The notes: generated by a model from the letters alone, not told the origin. A stretch of DNA of 43,402 bases from Alteromonadaceae bacterium (GCA_013393545.1 JABXHG010000575.1:1-43402), one strand, 5' to 3'; numbered from the stretch's first letter, positions 24,722-34,559 are shown. Translations and numbers: made by a program.

Positions 24722-26491
24722 ATGTTCGGTAAATGGTTACCCGGCAATCGCTACAAACAGATTCTTGAAGAATCCATTCACGCCGTGGTGACTATCGATG
24801 CCCGCAACCGTGTCATTTTCTTCAACAAGGCGGCGGAAAAACTCTGGGGCTATGACCGCTCCGAGGTGCTGGGCAACAACGTAAACATGCTGGTGCCCTC
24901 GGACATCCGTGGCCGGCACGACGAGATGATCGACCACCACCGGCGCACCGGTGAAGACCGTATTGTCGGCACCTCCCGCGACGTGCTGATGACCCGCAAG
25001 GACGGCAAACAGTTGTGGGTGAGTCTATCCCTGAACCGCGTGAAAGAACGGGGTAAAACCACCTACACCGCATTTCTGCACGATGTGTCGAAGGAGAAAA
25101 CCGCTCAGAACATCATCAGCCAGACCCTTGAACAGGCCATCGATGCGGTGGTCACCATCGACCAGCACAACAACATCACCTTCGCCAACGCCGCCGCCGA
25201 GCGCCTTTGGGGTTACACGCGCGAGGAAATGCTGGGCCAGAACGTAAAGATGCTGGTGCCGCCCCAGCACCAGCGTAACCACGACGAGTACGTTAACCGC
25301 AACCGGCGTACCGGTGAAGACCGCATTGTCGGCACCGACCGGGAAGTGCCGTTTGTCACCAAACAAGGTAAGGAAGGCTGGATAAACCTGTCCATTTCCA
25401 AGATCGAGCTGGATGACGACAACATCCTGTACACCGCCTTTGCCAAGGACGTGACCGAGGAAGTAGAGCGGCGTGAAGAGTTCCGCATGCTGTCCATGGT
25501 GGCAGACGAAACCGACAATGCGGTGATCATCACCGACCCCCGGGGTTACACCACTTATGTAAGCCACGGTTTTGAAAAGCTGACCGGTTACAGCTTTGAT
25601 GAAATCAAGGGCCACAAGCCGGGCGAACTGCTGCAGGGCGAGGGCACCGACCGCCAGACCATTGCCAAAATCGCCGAGCGCCTGAAAAACCACCAGCCGT
25701 TCTATGACGAGCTGCTGAACTACAACAAGGGCGGGCATCCCTACTGGGTGTCTATCTCCATCAACCCGGTTTTTGATGACAACGGCAAGCTCAGCCACTT
25801 CATTTCGATTCAGGCCGACATTACCAGTGCCAAGCAGAAAGCCCTGGAATCCGAACGCCGATTTGACGCCATCAGTGTCAGCAATGGTGTGATCGAATGG
25901 TGCCTGGATGGCCGCCCGCAGGAAATGAACACCTACATGCTGCGCCACCTGGATGCACCCAGCGTCGACAGTCCCAACATCCAAAAGAACAACCTGAAGA
26001 CCCTGATGGGCGAACAGGCCTTTGCCGAGGTATGCCAGGGCAAACAGTACAAGGCGGTACTGCCGTTTTTATCGGAACACGGGAAAGAGAGCCAGTTTGA
26101 TACCGTGGTGGCCGGCATTAATGACGCGGAAGGTGAATTGAAGGCACTGGTATCTTATGGAGTGGATGTCACCAACCGCACCCGCGCAGTGGAAGTGGCG
26201 GACCAGGAGATGGAGCGGGTGGAAACGTCCAGCAAGGAGATTCAGAAGATCATTGGTGTGATCAACGAGATTGCTGACCGCACCAATCTGTTGGCACTGA
26301 ACGCTGCCATCGAGGCGGCCCGTGCTGGCGAACATGGCCGTGGCTTCTCGGTGGTCGCCGACGAAGTGCGCCAGCTGGCCAGCCGTTCCACCGAATCGGC
26401 CGATGAAATTCGCCGGCTGGTGGATCAGACCAATGAACGGGTGCGGGCGCTGGCAGCCTCACTCAAGCAGCTGAATGAAGACGAAGACTGA
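24722..26491 (+). CDS. Soluble PAS-PAS-PAS methyl-accepting chemotaxis-like protein
   Basis: A 589-residue protein without TM or HAMP. The first two PAS domains (residues ~12-130 and ~135-250) are close duplicates; both contain [11 protein letters not shown] and MLVP. A third PAS (~255-375) is of the Aer/NifL type ([22 protein letters not shown]), and a fourth divergent PAS-like region follows. The C-terminus is a very short MCP signalling hairpin ([37 protein letters not shown]) with only ~30-45 residues on either side of the tip. The CheA/CheW contact tip is intact. The layout recalls BdlA, the PAS-PAS-MCP biofilm dispersal protein of P. aeruginosa. GGGAG lies 6 nt before the ATG. Confidence 0.9.
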   Translation: MFGKWLPGNRYKQILEESIHAVVTIDARNRVIFFNKAAEKLWGYDRSEVLGNNVNMLVPSDIRGRHDEMIDHHRRTGEDRIVGTSRDVLMTRKDGKQLWVSLSLNRVKERGKTTYTAFLHDVSKEKTAQNIISQTLEQAIDAVVTIDQHNNITFANAAAERLWGYTREEMLGQNVKMLVPPQHQRNHDEYVNRNRRTGEDRIVGTDREVPFVTKQGKEGWINLSISKIELDDDNILYTAFAKDVTEEVERREEFRMLSMVADETDNAVIITDPRGYTTYVSHGFEKLTGYSFDEIKGHKPGELLQGEGTDRQTIAKIAERLKNHQPFYDELLNYNKGGHPYWVSISINPVFDDNGKLSHFISIQADITSAKQKALESERRFDAISVSNGVIEWCLDGRPQEMNTYMLRHLDAPSVDSPNIQKNNLKTLMGEQAFAEVCQGKQYKAVLPFLSEHGKESQFDTVVAGINDAEGELKALVSYGVDVTNRTRAVEVADQEMERVETSSKEIQKIIGVINEIADRTNLLALNAAIEAARAGEHGRGFSVVADEVRQLASRSTESADEIRRLVDQTNERVRALAASLKQLNEDED

Positions 26492-26505
26492 TCTTGCCGG
26501 CAGCG

Positions 26506-27927
26506 TCAGCCGGGTGGATTCGCTGGTAGGGCAGTATCGGTTGCCGTAGCCATGACCACCCGGTTACGACCGCTGTTTTTGGCACTGTAGAGCGCATCAT
26601 CGGCGCGCCGTAACAGCAGCTGGTAATCCGGGTGGCCGTCAAAACAGGCCACGCCAACGCTGATACTGGTTTGCAGCTCTTTGCCATCGGGGAGCAGGAA
26701 GGCTTCCCGGTTCACGCTGTTGCGCAGCTTTTCCGCCATGGCTTTGGCCCGGGTGGGGTCCATGTCCACGGCAATCAATAAAAACTCTTCACCACCGAGC
26801 CGGAACAAATAGTCGCCCGAGCGGCTGTTGTTCACCAGAATCAATGCCAGCTGTTGCAGCACCTGGTCACCGGCCTGGTGTCCATGGGTGTCGTTCACCT
26901 GCTTAAAGTAATCAATATCAATGGCGAGAACGGCAAACGAGCTCTTCTGGGCACGTGCCTGGCTGATCTGTTTACTGAGAACGACCGGCATGAATTTGCG
27001 GTTTAACAGGCGAGTGAGTACATCGCGGCCGGCTTCCAGCTCGTTATTTTGTTCAAACAGATTGCCGAGGTGAAAGCGGATGCTTTTAACCTTGTCTCTC
27101 AGGTCTTTCAGCAGATCCACGCGGCTGGTGCCAAGCGCCGTGCTTTGCTCGTCGGCGCCGAACAGCGGCAGCAGTACGTTATCGATCTCTTCCATGGTGT
27201 CCATCACGGCTCGGGCTTCATCTGAACCTTCAAAGGCATGAATGCCTTTGTGCCGGAACCACAAGCCGAAATCGGAGGCCTGTATCCGCGGCAGTTCGCC
27301 GGGCAGGGTGCCAATGGCCTGGCTGAACATCAGCTGGTTCTCCCAATCGAACAGGGCGGCTCGTTGCTGGTCTTTCTCGTTGGCGATGTTCTGGGTGATG
27401 GCAAACAACCGGTAGGCTTCTTCGGCGCGGGAATTCCGGTCGTGGGACACGGAATAGGCGTGGCCCATGATTTCCATGGCCAGGTCGACCGTGTCTGATG
27501 CCAGGCGTGTCGCGGCAAAACGGGTGTTCTCATCCAGCTCGCTGGCATGATGCAGCAAGTGCACAAACCGGTCTTTCAGACAGCGGGCTCCCCGCAGCAC
27601 CAGGTGGACCGGAATACCAATACGTGCATGCACCTCACCGATCTTCCGCTGCTCGGCAATCAGCCGGAATACGTCTTCTTCGGTTGTCGGTGCGAACAGC
27701 CCCGCCACCCAGCGCTGCATGGACTGGCCAAGCCGGTTTTGCACCTCGTCATTGGAGAGAAACTGCGAAGCGCCGGGGTCTGCCAGCATTTCCCGATAGA
27801 AGTGTTCGGAAAGCGAGGCGGCATGTTGTCGGGCGAAATCAATGACAAAACGCTGGGCGTCAGCGGTGAAACGCGCATTGATGGCGAGCCATTCGGAACA
27901 GAGATGCTCGGAGGAAAAGCGGGGCAT
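26506..27927 (-). CDS. Globin-coupled diguanylate cyclase (DosC-like)
   Basis: A haem globin sensor fused to GGDEF; E. coli DosC uses this layout to make c-di-GMP in response to oxygen. The globin domain covers residues ~10-155, with proximal His in RKIGEVHARIGIP (H100 from the chosen start; H98 in DosC) and a B-helix Tyr in EHFYREML. A helical middle region follows, then GGDEF (residues ~300-465) with FKQVNDTHGHQAGD, the active site RLGGEEF and the I-site RSGD five residues before it, so product inhibition is expected. The start at 27927 is preferred because AGG lies 6 nt upstream; the ATG at 27933 has no spacing. It follows the hemerythrin gene on the same strand. Confidence 0.93.
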   Translation of the reverse strand: MPRFSSEHLCSEWLAINARFTADAQRFVIDFARQHAASLSEHFYREMLADPGASQFLSNDEVQNRLGQSMQRWVAGLFAPTTEEDVFRLIAEQRKIGEVHARIGIPVHLVLRGARCLKDRFVHLLHHASELDENTRFAATRLASDTVDLAMEIMGHAYSVSHDRNSRAEEAYRLFAITQNIANEKDQQRAALFDWENQLMFSQAIGTLPGELPRIQASDFGLWFRHKGIHAFEGSDEARAVMDTMEEIDNVLLPLFGADEQSTALGTSRVDLLKDLRDKVKSIRFHLGNLFEQNNELEAGRDVLTRLLNRKFMPVVLSKQISQARAQKSSFAVLAIDIDYFKQVNDTHGHQAGDQVLQQLALILVNNSRSGDYLFRLGGEEFLLIAVDMDPTRAKAMAEKLRNSVNREAFLLPDGKELQTSISVGVACFDGHPDYQLLLRRADDALYSAKNSGRNRVVMATATDTALPANPPG

Positions 27928-27960
27928 GGTCATCCTGTGCTGCTTAGGTGATGATATTGA

Positions 27961-28018
27961 AAGCAGTGTAACCTGCTTCCGGGCCCGCTTTCACCAATGA
28001 AATCGGGTTACTCTGCTT
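27961..28018 (-). repeat. 13-bp inverted repeat between hemerythrin and globin-cyclase genes
   Basis: AAGCAGTGTAACC (27961-27973) and GGTTACTCTGCTT (28006-28018) are complementary except for one position, with a 32-nt loop. It overlaps the hemerythrin stop codon. No T tract follows on the minus strand, so it may be an RNA-processing or stability structure in a two-gene transcript, or an operator. Confidence 0.5.
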
Positions 28019-28499
28019 AACGCCCCTGCAAAATAGGATTGTTTCGCGTTGGGTCGACTTTCTGCCGCTTCAGGTAGGGTTTCATGTGGATGTCTGTGTG
28101 CAGCACATGGTCAAGAATCCAGTGGCGTAGAAACCCGACCACATCGTCCAAAGTTTTGCTGCACATCCGTTCCAGCCTGGCCTCTTCCTCGACATCGCCA
28201 TTTGCTGATCTGGGAATCAGGCGCGCTTTCAGGTCTTCCAGGTTCTCGATGATTTCACGATGTTGTGTCTTGTGTTCATTATGCTGGGGGTACTGAATCG
28301 CGATCTGTATTTTTTCTTCATCCTCGAAGTGGCTTCGGGTGTATTCAATGAGTTGGTCCAGGTAAAACGCTGTCACTTTCGCCGGGTTGTCTACCTGTAA
28401 GGCGAGTTCGACGGCATTGACCAGGCAGAAAAGATATTTGTGCTGGCTATCGATGGTGGGGTGGCCAATGGCCATGGATTCTCGCCAGATGATTGGCAT
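28017..28499 (-). CDS. Bacteriohemerythrin
   Basis: A 160-residue di-iron oxygen-binding protein. The ligand pattern is complete: IGHPTIDSQHKYLF (first His), RSHFEDEEKIQ (His and Glu), HNEHKTQH (two His) and the C-terminal HWILDHVLHTDIHMKPYL (His and Asp). It stores or senses O2, NO or iron. The start ATG at 28499 (MPIIWRESM) is preceded by GAGG; a TTG at 28508 is possible. It is divergent from a gene whose product also begins with a hemerythrin domain, and upstream of the globin-coupled cyclase. Confidence 0.94.
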   Translation of the reverse strand: MPIIWRESMAIGHPTIDSQHKYLFCLVNAVELALQVDNPAKVTAFYLDQLIEYTRSHFEDEEKIQIAIQYPQHNEHKTQHREIIENLEDLKARLIPRSANGDVEEEARLERMCSKTLDDVVGFLRHWILDHVLHTDIHMKPYLKRQKVDPTRNNPILQGR

Positions 28500-28691
28500 G
28501 GTTCTCAATTCCTCATTTAAAACTTCTACCCGGATAATTTCTCAGAATTCTGCCATTAACGAAATGTAACAGTCCAATAGGTGAAAGCCATTAGAGCTAT
28601 AGGCATCCGCGGATCGGAGTGATCCTTTATGGTGCGCCGAGAGTAAAAGTTTTTTAGTATGTCGTAAAATTAATCATAAGCTTGAGCTGTC

Positions 28692-31600
28692 ATGTCCGCA
28701 CACGAGTCCCCCACCGCCTTCGATATCGTCCCCTGGAACCGGAGCTTTGAAACCGGCATCGACACCATCGACCAGCAACATCGCCAACTGGTGAAATTGC
28801 TGAACGATCTGGCGCATCAATACGTTTATGGCCTGGAGCCAGACCAGCTCAAGGAAATCGTTGATGGCCTAGTGGATTACGCGGCCTACCACTTCGAGAC
28901 CGAAGAAGGCCTGTGGATAGAAGCCTTTAAAGACGATGAATGGTTTACCCGGCATCACCGTTCCCATGACGGGTTCGTGGAAAAAGTCCGCAGCATGCAG
29001 GCCCGGGTGGAACAAAGCCCCAGTCTCGCCGGGGTGGATGATCTGCTGTCTTTTCTGGTCAGTTGGCTGGCCCATCACATCCTGCACGATGACAGAAGCA
29101 TGGCGGTTGCGTTACTCGAAGTGCGCAAGGGTCACTCTTTGCCGGAGGCCAAGGCGACGTCGCACGAATCCATGAGTGGTCAGGCCTCGGGTCTAATCCA
29201 GAGCGTGCTGAGTATGTATAAGCAGCTTTCGGGACGGACACTGGCACTGCAGCGAGAGGCCTACGCCCGGGAGTTGGCTGAGAAGAAACTGCGGGAGCAG
29301 GAAGATCACTGGAAATCGGTGTTGGGAGCGACCAACGATTCGCTCTGGGACTGGAATCTGGAGGTGCTGGATACGGCCGATCCCGACGCCCCGGCGAACC
29401 TGTTTGCCCGGGCAGGGCAGATCATTCACCCCGAAGACTGGCCTGCCCTGAAAGAGGATTTTCTGGACCACTTGCTGGGCAAGACCGAGGTGTTCAGCAA
29501 CCAGCACCGGGTGCTGGACGGTGATGGAAATGAATGCTGGGTGCAGTCCCGGGGTAAGGTGATTGCTCATGACGCCGACGGCCGCCCGTCACGCATTGTC
29601 GGTACTCAGACCGATATTACCGAGCGCAGAACCCAGGAGTTGATTCTGCAGCGAGAGCGGGGTACCCGCTTACTCATCAGTGATTTTGCCTCGGACTTCA
29701 TGGCCGCTTCCCCCGAGGAGTTTGATGGCGCTATTGAGCGTGCCTTGCAGCGAGCCGGCGCTTACATGGGCGCAGACCGCACCTATGTGTTTCTGGTCAA
29801 TGAAGATCATCGGTATATGAGCAACACCCATGAGTGGTGTGCAGCTGGCATCAGCCCCGAAATTGATAACCTCCAGAACATTCCCTCGAACCTGACGCCC
29901 TGGTGGTGGCAGCAATTACGCACCACCGGCCATGTACTGGTGCCCAGAGTGAGCGACCTGCCGCCTGCAGCTCATGCGGAACATGCCATCCTGGAAGCTC
30001 AGGACATTCAGTCAGTGTGTGTTTATCCGTTGCATATGCACGGTGAACTGGTCGGTTTCCTGGGCAATGATGCTGTGCGGGAAGAGCGGCATTGGGGGGC
30101 TGAGACTTTGCAGTTCCTGGAGCTCATGAGTGATCTGTTAAGCATCGCGCTGGAACACCGACAGGTACAGAAACAAAGAGAACAGGCGGCGAGTCGTCTG
30201 GAGCGGGCAGAGCAGCAGGCCCATCTGGGGCACTGGAGTTACAAACTGGATTCTTGTGAGGCGTACTGGTCACCGGAAGTGTTCCGGATTTTCGAGCGTA
30301 ATCCGGAGGATTTAACGCCCACCTACGGTACCTATCTCGACATGGTGCACCCGGAAGATCGCCAGAAAACCCACGAGGCATTCCAGCAAGCAAAAAACGA
30401 GGCGGCGTATCTGTACACAGAACATCGGGTTTGCCTTGCACCCGGGCAGATTAAATACCTGGAGGTTCGCGGTCAGTTTGAAACCGGTCCTGACGGCAAG
30501 CCGGCTCTGGTCGAAGGCACTATTCAGGACATCAGCGAAAAAGCACGGCACCGGGAGCAATTGCGTCGACTGGCCTATGAAGATGCTCTGACCGGCCTGC
30601 CAAACCGCAGAGCGGTTGAGGACAGGCTGCGACGAGAGCTTGATCAGTGTGAGCAGCACGGTAGCCGTTTGGTTCTGGCGTTGCTGGACCTGGACAACTT
30701 CCGGGAGGCGAATGAATGCTACGGTCCGGCGCTGGGTGATGATGTATTGGTGGCACTGAGCCAGCGCATGCGCACCGTTTGCGATGATCCGGCTGTGGTC
30801 GGGCGCATTGGTGGCGATGAATTCGTTATCCTGTTGCCGAGAATGAGCGCCGATGATGATTCTTTTTTGCTGTTTCGCCGGCTGTTGGTGGCCATCAACG
30901 AGCCCCTGATTATCTCCGGTGTCGAGGTCAGAATCACCGCCAGTGTTGGCGTTACCCAATACCCGCAGCTCGAAAACGTCTCCGAAGAACAGCTGTTGCG
31001 GCAAGCCCAGCAGGCGCTTTTCCAGGCCAAAATGCAGGGTAAAAACCGGTTGGAGCAATACGATGTCCAATGGGAACAGAGTACCCGGGCGTTGACCGGC
31101 AAGCTGCAGGCCATCAAGCAGGCTCTGTTGAATGAAGAATTCGTGCTGTATTACCAGCCGAAGGTCAACATGGCCAAGGGCACTGTGCTGGGGGTGGAGG
31201 CTCTGATCCGTTGGCAGAAGCCGACGGGTGAGGTGATTCCACCCGGCTCGTTCCTACCGGCGATTCAGGACCATCCGCTGGAAATCGAACTGGGGGACTG
31301 GGTCATTCACACGGCGTTGGCGCAGGCCGAAGCCTGGCACGCACAGGGCCTGTCTCTGGAAGTCAGCGTGAACGTAACCAGCCTGCAAATCCTCGAAGAT
31401 GGCTTTGTCAGCAAACTCCGGGGCGCACTTGAGGCGCATCCCGGCATTGCCCCCGAGGTTCTGCAAATCGAAATACTGGAAAGCAGTGCCTTGCACGATC
31501 TGGATAAGGTTTCCCGGGTGATGCAGGCATGCCGAAAACTGGGTATTCGGTTCGCGCTGGATGATTTTGGCACGGGGTTCTCGTCACTTTCCTACCTCAA

Positions 31601-32231
31601 GCATCTGCCGGCTAGTGTGTTGAAAATTGACCAGAGTTTTGTTCGCAACATGCTGGATGATTCAGACGACTTGTCTATTATTTCCGGCGTTGTCGGTATG
31701 TCCCAGGCTTTCGGTTTGCAGGTGCTTGCTGAAGGCATAGAAACCGAGCAGCACGGCGACCTTCTGTTACGACTGGGTTGCGAGCTGGGGCAGGGCTACG
31801 GTATTGCCCGGCCGATGAAGCCTGAGGACCTGCCGGAGTGGGTTCGTGGCTGGAAGGCTGTCAGTGCCTGGCGGGAACAGAAGCCGGTGGATTTCCAAAA
31901 TCTGACGTTGCTGCATGCCGAAGTGGAGCACCGTCACTGGGCCAATCAGCTGGAGCAGTGGTTGCGGGGTGAAACCGAGTCCCTGCCGGCGTTACAGGCT
32001 GGCCACTGCAAGGTAGGACGCTGGATCGAGAACGATGGGCGGCATCGTTTCCTGAACAACCCGGCATTTACTCAATTACTGGCCGACCACGAACGTTTGC
32101 ACCGGGCCGGAGAACAGGCGGTTGATGCCCATGCCCGTGGCGATGAACGCGCGGTTCATGAGGGCCTGTCAGCCATGCATGAATACAGAGACAAGGTTTT
32201 GTCGACTTTGAAATTGCTGCAGAAGGATTAG
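28692..32231 (+). CDS. Hemerythrin-PAS-GAF-PAS-GGDEF-EAL-CZB multisensor c-di-GMP protein
   Basis: A 1179-residue cytoplasmic protein. In order it has a hemerythrin domain (~14-145; IDTIDQQHRQL, HFETEE, HHRSHDGF, HHILHDDRSM), a coiled coil, PAS (~210-320, ending VGTQTDITERR), GAF (~335-500), PAS (~505-630, LGHWSYKLDSCEAYWSPEVF), GGDEF (~640-800), EAL (~815-1060) and a C-terminal CZB zinc-binding domain (~1070-1175; EVEHRHWANQLEQWL, HCKVGRWIEN, HERLH). EAL catalytic features are present (VEALIRWQ, DDFGTGFSSLSYLK, AEGIET). GGDEF keeps RIGGDEF but lacks the I-site and has YGPALGD instead of GHxxGD, so phosphodiesterase activity may dominate. Sensors at both ends cover O2/NO (hemerythrin) and zinc/oxidant (CZB). 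No strong Shine-Dalgarno is seen. Confidence 0.93.
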   Translation: MSAHESPTAFDIVPWNRSFETGIDTIDQQHRQLVKLLNDLAHQYVYGLEPDQLKEIVDGLVDYAAYHFETEEGLWIEAFKDDEWFTRHHRSHDGFVEKVRSMQARVEQSPSLAGVDDLLSFLVSWLAHHILHDDRSMAVALLEVRKGHSLPEAKATSHESMSGQASGLIQSVLSMYKQLSGRTLALQREAYARELAEKKLREQEDHWKSVLGATNDSLWDWNLEVLDTADPDAPANLFARAGQIIHPEDWPALKEDFLDHLLGKTEVFSNQHRVLDGDGNECWVQSRGKVIAHDADGRPSRIVGTQTDITERRTQELILQRERGTRLLISDFASDFMAASPEEFDGAIERALQRAGAYMGADRTYVFLVNEDHRYMSNTHEWCAAGISPEIDNLQNIPSNLTPWWWQQLRTTGHVLVPRVSDLPPAAHAEHAILEAQDIQSVCVYPLHMHGELVGFLGNDAVREERHWGAETLQFLELMSDLLSIALEHRQVQKQREQAASRLERAEQQAHLGHWSYKLDSCEAYWSPEVFRIFERNPEDLTPTYGTYLDMVHPEDRQKTHEAFQQAKNEAAYLYTEHRVCLAPGQIKYLEVRGQFETGPDGKPALVEGTIQDISEKARHREQLRRLAYEDALTGLPNRRAVEDRLRRELDQCEQHGSRLVLALLDLDNFREANECYGPALGDDVLVALSQRMRTVCDDPAVVGRIGGDEFVILLPRMSADDDSFLLFRRLLVAINEPLIISGVEVRITASVGVTQYPQLENVSEEQLLRQAQQALFQAKMQGKNRLEQYDVQWEQSTRALTGKLQAIKQALLNEEFVLYYQPKVNMAKGTVLGVEALIRWQKPTGEVIPPGSFLPAIQDHPLEIELGDWVIHTALAQAEAWHAQGLSLEVSVNVTSLQILEDGFVSKLRGALEAHPGIAPEVLQIEILESSALHDLDKVSRVMQACRKLGIRFALDDFGTGFSSLSYLKHLPASVLKIDQSFVRNMLDDSDDLSIISGVVGMSQAFGLQVLAEGIETEQHGDLLLRLGCELGQGYGIARPMKPEDLPEWVRGWKAVSAWREQKPVDFQNLTLLHAEVEHRHWANQLEQWLRGETESLPALQAGHCKVGRWIENDGRHRFLNNPAFTQLLADHERLHRAGEQAVDAHARGDERAVHEGLSAMHEYRDKVLSTLKLLQKD

Positions 32232-32238
32232 TGTCCGC

Positions 32239-32851
32239 GTGGGGATTCGCTGGAAGATAGTGTGTGCACTTGTAGTGCTGTTGAGCCTTGCCGGCTGTGA
32301 AGATCTGGATAATCCGGATACGTTGCGGCTGGCGGTTAACCCGTGGCCGGGTTACGGCTATTTTGCCGTGGCCCGGGAGCGGGGGTTGCTTGGCAAGCCC
32401 GGCACGCCCGAGCTGGAAATTGTCGAGACGGCTTCGTTAAGCGACTCTGTTCGGGCCTTCAAGCGAGGGCAGGTGGATATGCTTGGCGGCACCCTGGCCG
32501 AGCTTGCGGCGATCAACCAGTCGGGTAAGAGAGCCGTCAGCGCTTGCTTCGGTGATTCAGGCTCATAACGAGGCGCTGCGCTGGGGGCAGAACAACCCGG
32601 CCCAGGTGCACAAGCTGCTGGCAAGGCACACCGGGCTCTCTATTGACGAATTGGTGACACTCAGCGATTCCATAGAAATGCTGTCGCTGGATAACCAGTC
32701 TGCTTTTTGGCAACCGACGGGGCCACTTCATCGCCTTCTGCCCGTCGCGGGCAGAATTGTCCAACAGTTGAATAGCCGGAGTGTTGAAGCACCTGTAATA
32801 ACTTCACAAGCATTGAATGACCGCTTTATACCCAACTCAGAGGCTCCATGA
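32239..32851 (+). pseudogene. Solute-binding lipoprotein remnant (internal deletion plus frameshift)
   Basis: The first frame (from GTG 32239) gives a lipoprotein signal peptide with lipobox LSLAGC and the start of an NMT1/TauA-like binding protein (LRLAVNPWPGYGYFAVARERGLL, VDMLGGTLAELAAIN), ending at a stop at 32566-32568. The second frame (about 32540-32851) carries what looks like the C-terminal part (VIQAHNEALRWGQNNPAQVHKLLARHTGLS...). Together they total only ~200 residues against roughly 300 or more for the family, so the central part is missing and the frames do not match. The second frame's stop overlaps the next start as ATGA, so this was probably the periplasmic sensor partner of the downstream cyclase. 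Confidence 0.75.
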
Positions 32852-34542
32852 TAAAAAAACGGTTGCTACCGACGTCTCTGGCACGTCGCTTTAATTTTTT
32901 GATGGTTCTGTTTTCCATGCTCGGGGTCGTGTTGGTGGCGATTCTGAGCTACTACGAACACGTTATCGAGGCGCGAGCAGAAGCCAGATCCATTGCCGTT
33001 GACCGTTCACTCACCATCGTGGATGCCATGGAAACCGCGGCCAGCCGGGAGTCCATCTCGCGTTTTATTTTTTCGGTCGCGGCTCAGCCGTCGGTGGAAT
33101 CCATTGCCCTGGTGGACGCTGGCGGTCGTGTCGTGCTGGCTTCCAGGCGCAGCTGGCAGAATGCCGATGTGAGCGCACTGAGTGATGTGATCGACAAACA
33201 ATGGCTGGCTAAACAAGCCGGCGAAGACATGTCGGTGTATTGGGATGAGCCCAATGTCCAGGCCGTGGTGATTGCTCCCATCGAGCCGGTGAATCCGGCC
33301 TCTTCCGTTATCCGGGATTTACAGGGCGGTCGGTTGCTGTTTGCCCTGGATGCCCGGCCGCATATTGCCAGTGCAAGGAAGGAAGCCTGGTTTGATGCCT
33401 TCTGGGCGAGTGGCGCCTTGGTGGTCATGATGCTACTGGTGTCCCGGGCCCTGCATCGACAAGTGGCCTGGCCGCTGGAAAAACTTTATCAACGAACCAG
33501 GAGGCCGGATGACCAGGCTCTGGCCAGTGATCCCGCTCCGACAGGTCAGGTCAGAGAGCTGAAGGCCCTTGGTGATGCGATTTCCGAACTGGCGGAAGCC
33601 CGTTTGGCAGTGAGCGTGGAAAAACAGCGGCTCGAAGATATTGCCGACAGCATACCGGGAGCCGTTTATGAGTACCGCCACCACCCGAATGGTCACGACG
33701 AGTTTCTTCACTTCAGTGAAGGCATTCATCGCCTTGTTGAGCTGGACGAAGAGTCGGTGCACGGGGCAGACCCAAATCGGGTGGGGGCTAGCGTTTGGTC
33801 CAGAATCGTGCCGGCGGATCACCGCAAGCTGGAGCAGGCGACTCGCGCCGCGAATCATCCCCAACCTGGTGAGTGGCAGGCGGAGTTTCGAATCCAGACC
33901 GGGGGCGGCATTCGCTGGATCTGGGGGCATGCCATGCCAGTTGTAGATGATCAGCCCGGGCAGCTGTTCCGTGGGGTGATGCTGGATATCACCGACCGCA
34001 AGGAGCTGGAACAGCGCCTGCAGCAGGCCGCCACCCACGATCCGCTGACCGGTGCGCTGAACCGGGCGGGGATTGAACCCTATCTGGAGAGCAGCCTGGC
34101 CGGGGCCCAGCGTTGGGAGCACCCCATGTCGGTGGTGATTCTGGATATCGATCATTTCAAAAAAGTGAACGACAGTTTCGGCCATGGTGTGGGTGACAGC
34201 GTGTTGGTTCAGCTGGTCAGCACACTCAAACAGCGACTGCGCAAAGCGGACAGCCTGGCCCGCTGGGGTGGAGAAGAGTTTCTGTTGCTATTACCCGACA
34301 CCGACTACCAGGGCGCTGTGAAAGTAGCCGAAGAACTTAGGCAGGTGGTGGAGGGTGCCAGATTTGAGCACCAGCAGACCCTGACCATTAGTTTGGGAGT
34401 GGCAACCGTGCAGCCGGAGGATTCCCTGAAAAGTCTGATTCGCCGCGCGGATGACGGTCTTTACCGGGCCAAGCGTGAAGGCCGAAATCAGGTAGGAGTT
34501 ATTGCTCAACCAGCTGACCTGATCACGACTCCAGCCGAATAG
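32848..34542 (+). CDS. Membrane-bound PAS-GGDEF diguanylate cyclase
   Basis: A 564-residue inner-membrane protein. TM1 is at ~17-38 (FLMVLFSMLGVVLVAILSYY), with a periplasmic sensor domain to ~190 (single-Cache-like), then TM2 ~193-212 and a HAMP-like linker. PAS (~265-395, ending FRGVMLDITDRKELEQRL) and GGDEF (~400-555) follow. The cyclase has FKKVNDSFGHGVGD, active site RWGGEEF and I-site RKAD, so it should be active and product-inhibited. The ATG at 32848 overlaps the stop of the decayed binding-protein frame (ATGA), and GAGG is 5 nt upstream. Losing the binding protein may leave it without its periplasmic signal. Confidence 0.92.
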   Translation: MIKKRLLPTSLARRFNFLMVLFSMLGVVLVAILSYYEHVIEARAEARSIAVDRSLTIVDAMETAASRESISRFIFSVAAQPSVESIALVDAGGRVVLASRRSWQNADVSALSDVIDKQWLAKQAGEDMSVYWDEPNVQAVVIAPIEPVNPASSVIRDLQGGRLLFALDARPHIASARKEAWFDAFWASGALVVMMLLVSRALHRQVAWPLEKLYQRTRRPDDQALASDPAPTGQVRELKALGDAISELAEARLAVSVEKQRLEDIADSIPGAVYEYRHHPNGHDEFLHFSEGIHRLVELDEESVHGADPNRVGASVWSRIVPADHRKLEQATRAANHPQPGEWQAEFRIQTGGGIRWIWGHAMPVVDDQPGQLFRGVMLDITDRKELEQRLQQAATHDPLTGALNRAGIEPYLESSLAGAQRWEHPMSVVILDIDHFKKVNDSFGHGVGDSVLVQLVSTLKQRLRKADSLARWGGEEFLLLLPDTDYQGAVKVAEELRQVVEGARFEHQQTLTISLGVATVQPEDSLKSLIRRADDGLYRAKREGRNQVGVIAQPADLITTPAE

Positions 34543-34559
34543 CCAGATAACATGATGGC

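Noticed and set aside
28640..28680. Possible sigma-28 (flagellar) promoter before the multisensor c-di-GMP gene
   Set aside because: The TAAA-like and GTCGTAAA-like boxes have wrong spacing and only about five of eight matches.
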